Source of the DNA: Siderastrea siderea
Lineage: Eukaryota; Cnidaria; Anthozoa; Scleractinia; Rhizangiidae
Length of the DNA stretch: 64,000 nt
Assembly: GCA_964030785.1 (NCBI GenBank)
Contig: OZ034977.1
Location: forward strand, 34,561,552 to 34,625,551
Direction: 5' to 3'
Part shown: in pieces, positions 8,612-14,624 of the stretch
How positions within the stretch are numbered: position 1 is the stretch's first letter
Layout: every line of letters begins with the position of its first letter
The notes under the pieces: model-generated
What the model was told of the DNA's origin: nothing
Database searches by the model: none
What the model saw: only the letters and a program-made list of their open reading frames with translations
Made by a program: the position numbers and the translations under genes

Positions 8612-8619
8612 TTTTTTTT
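8612..8619 (+). terminator. Oligo-T RNA polymerase III terminator
   Basis: Eight T residues begin 14 bases after the tRNA discriminator base. This is a standard pol III stop and supports the gene being a transcription unit. Confidence 0.65.
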
Positions 8620-8638
8620 CCATGGGTATTTAGTCATC

Positions 8639-9292
8639 ATGCAAACGGGGAAACAGTTTCGTTTTCATACCCCCTCCTCTATCTTGGTCGTGGGACCTTC
8701 GGGATGTGGCAAAACCGTGTTTACGGAAAAACTCTTGGTAGACAACCCGGAGTTGTTTGAAAGTCCCCCGACCCAACGGCATTATTGTTATGGGGCCTGG
8801 TAAGATCGATTTCAAGGCATGCAAGATCAAGGGGTCGTGTTTCACGAAGGGATTCCCGATCATGAGGCGTTGGTGCAATGGTTTCCTCAAGGACATGGGG
8901 TCCTTGTCTTAGATGATTTAATGGATGAAGGCAGTCATGATAAACGCGTGTTGGATTTATTCACCAAACATTCACATCATCAAGGGGTGACCGTGTTGTA
9001 CTTGTGCCAAGACATGTTTCCCGTGGGTCGATATGCTAAAAGTATTTCCCGCAATGCCCATTACATCGTGGCGTTCAAGAACCCCCGAGATCAATTAGGG
9101 GTACGCAATGTCATGCTTCAATCGTTTCCGACCACTTGGAAAGACACGTTGGAGACGTTTCATCAAGCCACGACACGACCGTATGGCTATTTGGTGTTGG
9201 ATTTACACCCCGCCTCCTCCGATCAACAACGTGTGTTGAGTCACCTGTTAAAAGACGAAGGATGGACTCGCACCTATCAAAAACGTCTATAA
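8639..9292 (+). pseudogene. Packaging ATPase (FtsK/HerA, A32-like) with one nonsense codon
   Basis: From ATG 8639 the frame has Walker A GPSGCGKTVF (about residues 19-28), Walker B GVLVLDDLMDEG, and a sensor-like ITVLYLCQD-type strand (VTVLYLCQDMFPVGRYAKS), as in Polinton and NCLDV genome-packaging ATPases. TAA at 8801-8803 falls after residue 54 (HYCYGAW), where family members read on. ATG 8819 restarts in the same frame but would lack Walker A. The protein pumps viral DNA into the capsid in the family. One lesion only, so decay is recent. The tRNA-like gene lies directly upstream. Confidence 0.87.
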
Positions 9293-9294
9293 AG
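9288..9294 (+). promoter_or_regulatory. TATA-like box before the Gly-rich gene
   Basis: TATAAAG overlaps the ATPase stop and lies 32 bp before ATG 9326, in the context TATAAAGGCA, which resembles the better-supported TATAAAAAGGCA at 1224. A plausible late promoter. Confidence 0.3.
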
Positions 9295-9325
9295 GCACCC
9301 TTGGAACAGGAAAAAGAGAGCGACC

Positions 9326-10132
9326 ATGGATGATGACCGTCAACCTCCGCAATCGTACGATACCACGGCTTCCGCCGGCGTTGGGGCGGCCAGCAGCAAT
9401 CTAGTGTCACCAGGGACCATCCAAGAAATTTTGGCTACGGGGGACCAATCCCTCATTGACCAAGCCTTTGATCAAATGGAGGATGCGGGTGATTATGATG
9501 CCCTCACCAGATATATCCAATCGTTGCCTGACCTCCCTGACATCGGGGCCCCTGTACAGGCCTCTTCCCCAGCCGGGGTAGGAAGTCCAGGAAGTCAATC
9601 CTACCGTAGTATACAGACCAGCCCAGAGTCTTCTGGTGCTCGAACTCCTGCGAGTCATTTGAGCGTACCCTTGGCAGCGGGTGCTCGAACAGCCGCGGGT
9701 GCTGGGGGTGATGGTAATGGACGTGGGGGACGTCGTGGTCCCAGGACTAGAGGTGGTGGACGTGGTGGCGGTGGACGTGGCGGTGCTGGTGGACGTGGTG
9801 GCGGTGGACGTGGCGGTGCTGGTGGTGGTGGTGGTGGTGGTGGAGGTGCTGGTGGTGCTGGTGGTGGTGGTGGTGGTGGTGGACGACGTGGACGACGAAC
9901 CCCCACTTCACCTGCCTCCACCTCTCGAGGATCTTGGAGTCCTGGCAGACAACCTCGCACCTTGGGTCAAGCGGATTTACAACGACGTTTACGGATGATG
10001 TTACAAGATCAAGAACAATTAGCCCAAGGACGTGAAATTGCCAATGTTACCATGACCAATAGCATTGTGACCAGTTATAAACAGGGAGGAGCACCCAGCG
10101 TCCAAACGTCTTCGTCCCGGGTTTCGCCGTGA
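9326..10132 (+). CDS. Gly/Arg-rich conserved Polinton structural protein
   Basis: The 268-residue protein has an acidic helical N-terminal region (EILATGDQSLIDQAFDQMED), then a long RGG/GGG low-complexity stretch (about 125-195) encoded by GGT/GGC repeats at 9719-9895, and a C-terminal block GREIANVTMTNSIVTSYKQG that I recognise as recurrent in Polinton proteins of this size. RGG repeats typically bind nucleic acid. The C-terminal block suggests a virion role. The GGN repeat is prone to length change. The frame is intact. The 2TM protein gene starts 3 bp past the stop. Confidence 0.65.
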   Translation: MDDDRQPPQSYDTTASAGVGAASSNLVSPGTIQEILATGDQSLIDQAFDQMEDAGDYDALTRYIQSLPDLPDIGAPVQASSPAGVGSPGSQSYRSIQTSPESSGARTPASHLSVPLAAGARTAAGAGGDGNGRGGRRGPRTRGGGRGGGGRGGAGGRGGGGRGGAGGGGGGGGGAGGAGGGGGGGGRRGRRTPTSPASTSRGSWSPGRQPRTLGQADLQRRLRMMLQDQEQLAQGREIANVTMTNSIVTSYKQGGAPSVQTSSSRVSP

Positions 10133-10134
10133 GG

Positions 10135-10803
10135 ATGAAAACCGTCGTGTCGTTATTGAATGGATCGAAAGATCATGGCCTTCCATTCCCCCCGGAATTA
10201 TTACAACGCATGGATTCCTTGTATGCTTTTTATCATCAACAATGGTGGTGTTATCGAAAAATGTTGAATCATTACAAATGTATCAATGCCTTGTTCAATG
10301 GCATGGCGTTACTCCTGATGGCCGCAGGCATGATTGCTGGACCCCTTTTGGAAAACAGTACGTTGGTGGCGTGTTTGGCGGCAGTGGGCACAGTGGTCAA
10401 AGGATGGAATGATTTTAAACAATACCGATTTAAAGTGACCATGAGTCGATTTGCGTTTACCACCTATGCGAAAGCCTTGACCGAATTGAAAACCCATGTG
10501 CGCGGTGTTCCCTTGGAGGATCTGGAACGATTTTTAATCAAGATGCAAACCTTGGATGATACCATTGTGGATTTCACCCCTCCGTTACCCAAACGATGTG
10601 TGCAAGATTACCACCGTCATTTTGTGTACCAACCCGTGGAAGCCCTATGCTATGTGGACGGATGTCCTCGTCCCTTGAGACCCAAAGACTATTGGATCGA
10701 TAAAAAGCCGCTCCCTCCCAGTCCCACACTCTTAGAACCATGGCCGTCCAACGACGACGACGACGCAGAAAAAGGAAACGACGTCAAAGAGGTGGGGCTT
10801 TAA
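10135..10803 (+). CDS. Two-transmembrane protein resembling SLATT-domain proteins
   Basis: The 222-residue protein starts at ATG 10135. After an amphipathic N-terminal helix (FYHQQWWCYRKMLNHYK) come two hydrophobic helices, ALFNGMALLLMAAGMIAGPL and STLVACLAAVGTVVKG, then a long cytosolic helical part (FAFTTYAKALTELKTHV) and a TPPLPKR segment. This order (helix, 2TM, helical tail with a P-x-P end) is that of SLATT domains, pore-forming effectors associated with SLOG and SMODS systems. The match is by layout and short motifs only. The alternative is a generic virion membrane protein. The C terminus overlaps the next ORF by 64 bp. Confidence 0.5.
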   Translation: MKTVVSLLNGSKDHGLPFPPELLQRMDSLYAFYHQQWWCYRKMLNHYKCINALFNGMALLLMAAGMIAGPLLENSTLVACLAAVGTVVKGWNDFKQYRFKVTMSRFAFTTYAKALTELKTHVRGVPLEDLERFLIKMQTLDDTIVDFTPPLPKRCVQDYHRHFVYQPVEALCYVDGCPRPLRPKDYWIDKKPLPPSPTLLEPWPSNDDDDAEKGNDVKEVGL

Positions 10804-11078
10804 TGCGTCGCAAACCCCGTTTGGTGGATAAAATTGCCCATGGCATGAGTATGTTTCTATCAGGCCCAGCGCCTGGGTTTGGACTCGCTTTAGGCAAATT
10901 AGGCGGTCAAGCCTTGAAAGGCATCACCGATAATGTACAACATGCCCGACAACGAGGTGGGGGTTGGTGGCAAGATTTCAAACGCAATACCCGTCAAGGC
11001 TATAAAGAGACGCGGGATGCCATCAAACAAGACAAAGCCCTTCAACGTGTGTTGATGAACCGTCCATGGTATCCTTGA
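10740..11078 (+). CDS. Basic core/membrane-associated protein with two QRGG motifs
   Basis: The 112-residue protein starts at ATG 10740 inside the end of the 2TM gene. Residues 4-15 are almost all arginine/lysine, followed by QRGG|A at 16-19. A glycine-rich hydrophobic centre (FGLALGKLGGQALKGI) precedes a second QRGG|G at 71-74 and a polar C terminus. Two cleavages by the viral protease would release three pieces, as for adenovirus pVI- and pX-type precursors. Family otherwise unrecognised. The frame is intact. Confidence 0.6.
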   Translation: MAVQRRRRRRKRKRRQRGGALMRRKPRLVDKIAHGMSMFLSGPAPGFGLALGKLGGQALKGITDNVQHARQRGGGWWQDFKRNTRQGYKETRDAIKQDKALQRVLMNRPWYP

Positions 11079-11235
11079 GGAGAAGACCACGACGACGTCG
11101 TCAACGAGGAGGTTTTTAAATCTATTGGTCCCCGCCATGGCAGGATTGGGGAAAGCCGTGGCCTTGGAAACGGATAAACGTATAAAACGCACGATCCAAA
11201 AAGCCAACCAACGGTATCGTCGTCGTCACCGATAA
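11066..11235 (+). pseudogene. Second pX-like peptide gene, frameshifted at a T tract
   Basis: ATG 11066 opens a frame of arginine-rich residues ending in QRGGF and then TAA at 11117. A one-base shift at the five-T tract (11113-11117) opens a continuation to TAA 11233-11235. It contains the GKAVAL segment also found in the pX-like peptide at 5709 and a basic tail (QRYRRRHR). The most economical reading is loss of one T. It overlaps the upstream gene by 13 bp and ends 3 bp before the next ATG. Not called by simple ORF length because each half is short. Confidence 0.6.
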
Positions 11236-11238
11236 AGA

Positions 11239-11556
11239 ATGCAACGTCTTCGACGTCAATGGCCGTTTTTACGGTCCATGTTACAAGAAGCCAATGGTTC
11301 CAAACGTCAAGAGTTGTTACAACATGCCAATGCCGATCAAATCAATGCTGTGAGTGAATTGGTCTTGAACTTCTTGAAAAACAAGATTCCTGTGACCCCA
11401 CCCATGCTGGCTAAACTTCAACCCTATAAAAAGGTGCTACGTGATTTGGGACGTCGTCGACATTCCGTGAAAAAACGTCGTGCGTGGTTGGTCCAACAAA
11501 AAGGACGTGGGTTGTTTCAAGGACTCCATCACGTGTTATGTCAATGTGTTCGTTAA
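11239..11556 (+). CDS. Conserved small Polinton protein (KKRR...LVQQKG tail)
   Basis: The 105-residue protein has a helical body (QELLQHANADQINAVSELVL, then NKIPVTPPMLAKLQPYKKVL) followed by a basic stretch (RRRHSVKKRRAWLVQQ) and KGRGLFQG. I recognise this as a recurrent Polinton/adintovirus protein that in many copies ends KKR-L-QKGGFLP. QKGR|G fits the first form of the adenain consensus (xGx|G). Function unknown, presumably virion core. Intact. Confidence 0.65.
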   Translation: MQRLRRQWPFLRSMLQEANGSKRQELLQHANADQINAVSELVLNFLKNKIPVTPPMLAKLQPYKKVLRDLGRRRHSVKKRRAWLVQQKGRGLFQGLHHVLCQCVR

Positions 11557-11570
11557 GGCTTGCCACGTGG

Positions 11571-11759
11571 ATGCGTCTGTTACAAGGCGCAAATCGAGAA
11601 ACCGACAAGTGGAAAGACGCGTGTTCTTATTGGAAGCATAAATATCACCTGTTGTATCGAGAGTACCAACATATGTTGAGGTCCCGTCTTTGTGAGAACT
11701 GTCGTGCTGTGGAAGACCTTTGCCCCGACTGTAGTCAACCATGGACGAGGTCTACATGA
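11571..11759 (+). CDS. Small zinc-ribbon-like protein
   Basis: The 62-residue protein starts at ATG 11571, 15 bp after the previous stop. A helical, tryptophan/tyrosine-rich middle (WKDACSYWKHKYHLLYREY) precedes CENCRAVEDLCPDC, a pair of CxxC knuckles able to bind one zinc. It overlaps the start of the next gene by 19 bp. No family recognised; viral small zinc proteins are often regulators. Confidence 0.5.
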   Translation: MRLLQGANRETDKWKDACSYWKHKYHLLYREYQHMLRSRLCENCRAVEDLCPDCSQPWTRST

Positions 11760-12400
11760 TTCCCCATAAGGACTTGGAACAACTCATTCAATATTACAAA
11801 GGAGAACTCACCGAAAATGCCTTGTTGAACAAAGCCGCGACGCTCGCCGCCAAAAAACATGTCTTGTTAGCCAACTCCCAATTACCCCCAGCCCTGGTCA
11901 ATGCTCAAACTAAACCGTTGAGTCAAGAATTAACCAAGTTAACCAAACGCATTCGTCAATTTCCTGGCGGGGTGGGGGTTGGAGCGCCGGGTGGCCCGCC
12001 AGGCGAAGAAGGTGAGGAAGAAGCCGGGGATTTGGTGACGGGACCTGTGGAACAATGGTTGAAGCGCATGATAAAAGGCAGCCCGTCGACTCCCAAACCT
12101 CCCATTACCCCCGCAACCAAGAAAGGCAAAGGAGCAGCCACCACCAGTAAAATTCCCATTCTCAAGAAAGAGGCCCCATCCACCAGTCGAGGGGATACCC
12201 GGTCGCGTTTAGAAGCCATTCGAGAACAGCGCAAGACCTTGGAAAAAAAGATAGCCGAGAGTCCTTGGGCAAAGGCAAAAGGCAAAGGCAAAGGCAAAGC
12301 ACCTGCCCGAGAAGTGGAACGATTGAAACCTTTACCCGGTTGGGAAGATTGGTACCAAGGCAAAAAGTTACGACGTCGATTGGATTACGACACGGACTAA
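11741..12400 (+). CDS. Conserved Polinton structural protein (YYKGELTENALL family)
   Basis: The 219-residue protein opens MDEVYMIPHKDLEQLIQYYK and LTENALLNKAATLAAKKHVL, a helical N-terminal region I recognise in many Polinton proteins next to the capsid genes. A KLTKRIRQFP motif near 65-75 is also typical. The rest is low-complexity: glycine/glutamate-rich, then Lys-Gly-rich (AKAKGKGKGKAPA near 195). Probably a virion or scaffold protein. The frame is intact. Confidence 0.6.
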   Translation: MDEVYMIPHKDLEQLIQYYKGELTENALLNKAATLAAKKHVLLANSQLPPALVNAQTKPLSQELTKLTKRIRQFPGGVGVGAPGGPPGEEGEEEAGDLVTGPVEQWLKRMIKGSPSTPKPPITPATKKGKGAATTSKIPILKKEAPSTSRGDTRSRLEAIREQRKTLEKKIAESPWAKAKGKGKGKAPAREVERLKPLPGWEDWYQGKKLRRRLDYDTD

Positions 12401-12405
12401 AAAAG

Positions 12406-12753
12406 ATGCCCACCAAGAGGAGGCATATCAAACGCACCCAATGAGGAGGGGCCTTGGATGTCCAAAAATGGATCGCTAAAACCGGCAAAGAATTTCATTG
12501 GCCTGGGTATCAGTACATGGGCCCTGGCACCCATTTGGCCAAACGTCTGAAACGTGGGGATCCCGGCATCAATCTCTTGGACCAGATTGCTAAACAACAC
12601 GACATTGATTACAGCCGTGCTAAGAATTTGCAAGAGAAATGGAAAGCCGATACCAAAATGATCCAAGCCATTGATCGCTTACCCGGCAAGAAAACCAAGA
12701 CGGAACGAGTGGTCAAGAAAATCATGCAAACCAAGAAACGTTTAAAATTGTAA
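12406..12753 (+). pseudogene. Parvovirus-type phospholipase A2 domain protein with early stop
   Basis: The downstream frame has the calcium loop YMGPGTH, then DQIAKQHDIDYSRAKN, the HD...Y catalytic signature of VP1u-type PLA2 known from parvoviruses, adintoviruses and Polintons. An ATG at 12406 opens the same frame with a basic stretch, but TGA at 12442-12444 stops it after 12 residues. The stop sits where the other small basic proteins have the arginine of QRGG. There is no other ATG before the PLA2 loop in this frame except one downstream of 12454. In its family the domain breaches endosomal membranes. Confidence 0.75.
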
Positions 12754-12781
12754 ATTTAATGACATGACATGTTGAGTAAAA

Positions 12782-12905
12782 AATAAAAAATGAAAATGTC
12801 TCATTGGTTCATGAGTTGTGTCTTCAAAACGTTCAACCACAATGATTCAATGTTCTGTCAAAATACTGAGACGAATGTTCTGCCAAATACTGAGACGAAT
12901 GTTCA
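12782..12905. repeat. AATAAA signal and two 25-bp direct repeats between convergent genes
   Basis: AATAAA at 12782-12787 can end the rightward structural transcripts. TGTTCTG(T/C)CAAA near-repeats occupy 12851-12875 and 12876-12899, with a partial third copy. The stretch separates the rightward block from the leftward genes. Confidence 0.5.
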
Positions 12906-12909
12906 GAGT

Positions 12910-14052
12910 CTAAGTCACTAAATCATACATTAAATCAATGCCCTCGTCGGACGGCATGTCCTCCACATGAACGAGGTCTTCAGGGGGCACCAAGGCTTCC
13001 AAATCGAAATCCTCGACATCAGACATCAAGTCAGGTGATATGTCCTCCAACAAAGAGGAAAGGTTATCATCAGATCGTATGTCAAGGTCCTCCAATAGAT
13101 TATCAAGCCATTGGTTCCAATCAGGTGGATCCGTCACGGTCTTAGACTCCTTTCTATCATCAGGCAATACCCCCCGCAATGTTTTCGTAGCCTCCCCAGA
13201 AGGTAATGAGTTACAAGAGTTCTTAAAATACGTTTCGATAGAAGGTTGCGTTCTATAATCAGTCAATACCACCCGCAGTGTTTTGAGTTTTGGCTTTCTA
13301 TAATCAGTCAATACCACCCGCAGTGTTTTCGTAGTCTCCACAGAAGGTAATGAGTTACAAAAGTGATTAAAATACATTTTGAGAGGAGACGCGTGCTTCC
13401 TTTGGTAGTAGTACCTTCGTGATTGCGCCAGCTCCTTCTCTCGGTTATCCCAGTAGTACTTTCTTCTTTGCGCCTGCAGCTTCTCTCGGTTCTTAGCATA
13501 ATATTGCCGACGAGTCGCCCGCGCTTTTTCCGTTCTCCTGTACCTCTTTCTACACGCAACTATTCGAGCAGGATTGTTTTGACCATACTCTCGCGCTTGG
13601 GCTCTCAAACGTTCCTTATGTTTCTCTCTATACTGCCGATGGTATTCTGCGTAACGTCCTCGGTTGTTTCGGTCCCATTCTCTTTTTTGGGCATTCCATT
13701 GCTCCCGATGGGTAGCCCTATAACGTCTTTTGGATTCCCGCACTCGATCAGGATATTTTTCTTTGTATCGTTTTCGGGCAGCAAGCACTCTCTCAGGATA
13801 CTTCTTTCGGTAGCGTGCTTTTTTCTCTCGAGCTTTCTCAGGATACTTGGCCAGGTAACGGGCTTTTTTGACAGCGTTCCGCCTCCGTCGTCGTTTCCTC
13901 AGCAACTCTGTCGTTTCCTCGTCGTCGTCTTCGTCGTCATAGTCCTTGTCGTTAAAGTCGGCGTCAACGTCGTCATCGTCGTCATCACTGTTTTGTCGGT
14001 ACTTCACGGGGGGTCTGCGACGGTGACTGCGGCGGAGGCCTTCGGTTGACAT
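12910..14052 (-). CDS. Basic tandem-repeat protein with acidic ends (candidate regulator)
   Basis: The 380-residue protein has an acidic N-terminal stretch (DDDDDDVDADFNDKDYDDED), then about ten copies of a roughly 13-residue Arg/Lys/Tyr repeat (such as KYPERVLAARKRYKE), then two copies of a SLPS-E-TKTLR-VL-DYR unit. The C terminus is acidic and hydrophobic (LEDLDIRSDDNLSSLLEDIS), like an activation domain. The basic repeats resemble repeats found in many cnidarian and viral proteins and probably bind nucleic acid. The C-terminal units are also visible as DNA repeats (13172-13236 and 13315-13380; 13251-13283 and 13297-13329). Function unknown. The start overlaps the next upstream gene by 68 bp. 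Confidence 0.6.
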   Translation of the reverse strand: MSTEGLRRSHRRRPPVKYRQNSDDDDDDVDADFNDKDYDDEDDDEETTELLRKRRRRRNAVKKARYLAKYPEKAREKKARYRKKYPERVLAARKRYKEKYPDRVRESKRRYRATHREQWNAQKREWDRNNRGRYAEYHRQYREKHKERLRAQAREYGQNNPARIVACRKRYRRTEKARATRRQYYAKNREKLQAQRRKYYWDNREKELAQSRRYYYQRKHASPLKMYFNHFCNSLPSVETTKTLRVVLTDYRKPKLKTLRVVLTDYRTQPSIETYFKNSCNSLPSGEATKTLRGVLPDDRKESKTVTDPPDWNQWLDNLLEDLDIRSDDNLSSLLEDISPDLMSDVEDFDLEALVPPEDLVHVEDMPSDEGIDLMYDLVT

Positions 14053-14365
14053 GGGGCGATGGTGGTGGTGACAGTGGCCGCTTAAATTTGTGGTGCCAGT
14101 TGGTCCAGCAATAGTCGAGGCCCTCGATGAACCAGTCGCAGGTCAGTTGGGGGTAACACAGTTGATGCAAGCGGGTGGCTCGTGCTGCTCGCACTGCCTG
14201 GGCTGCTCGGGCTGCTTGCCTCCTTCTCCTTCTTTCCTCCAACAGTTCCTCCCCAAACTCCCGAATGTCTTCGTCGTCGATCCTCCACTCCTTCACTTCA
14301 TCTAAGATCGTGTCGACTTGAAACTTCTCAAACTCGTTCAACAGGTTCTCATGACTAGAGTCCAT
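13985..14365 (-). CDS. Leftward early-type protein, Glu/Arg-rich with Cys/Trp motif
   Basis: The 126-residue protein starts at ATG 14365; the longer frame would need a GTG. It has an acidic helix (FQVDTILDEVKEWRIDDEDI), an Arg/Ala-rich helix, a conserved-looking LCYPQLTCDWFIEGLDYCW block and a proline-rich tail. A TATA box lies about 32 bp upstream on this strand. It shares a divergent promoter with the polymerase. Family unknown. I looked for the LxCxE motif of adintovirus oncoid proteins and did not find it. Its 3' end overlaps the start of the basic-repeat gene in another frame. Confidence 0.5.
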   Translation of the reverse strand: MDSSHENLLNEFEKFQVDTILDEVKEWRIDDEDIREFGEELLEERRRRRQAARAAQAVRAARATRLHQLCYPQLTCDWFIEGLDYCWTNWHHKFKRPLSPPPSPHVNRRPPPQSPSQTPREVPTKQ

Positions 14366-14396
14366 CTTAGGATGACTCACCTCGAGGGTCGATCTG

Positions 14397-14590
14397 TTTT
14401 ATAGTCTCTGGGATCATTCCCCGCGATGCATGGTGGTCCATCTAGAGAGGGGGGAGGGGGGTCCCCCCACCTCTTCCCACCCCTCACGAGGTATCATCCT
14501 CATGACCCCTTCCCCTCCCAGGGCCACCCTGTGTCCTGTTTGGTCATTGGTCCACCCTCTTCTCCCCCGGGACCTTTTTTCTCTATAAAA
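14397..14590. promoter_or_regulatory. Divergent promoter between leftward gene and polymerase
   Basis: TATAAAA on the minus strand is at 14397-14403. On the plus strand TATAAAA is at 14584-14590, 35 bp before the PolB ATG (14625), with an inverted CCAAT (ATTGG) at 14546-14550. Two back-to-back TATA promoters 180 bp apart indicate coordinated early expression of polymerase and the leftward gene. Confidence 0.65.
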
Positions 14591-14624
14591 CACAAGCACT
14601 GACCTCCAGCTAGTTCATCTGATC

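Noticed and set aside
8350..8640. Minus-strand ORF across the tRNA-like gene
   Set aside because: The WSRWDSNPR-type string is the usual artefact of translating the antisense of a tRNA T arm.
9655..9960. Proline-rich ORF on the minus strand
   Set aside because: It is the antisense of the GGN repeat in the Gly-rich gene, so its composition is a by-product.
13985..14365. Adintovirus oncoid (LxCxE) protein
   Set aside because: The only similar string is LTCDW, which lacks the glutamate; the motif is absent.
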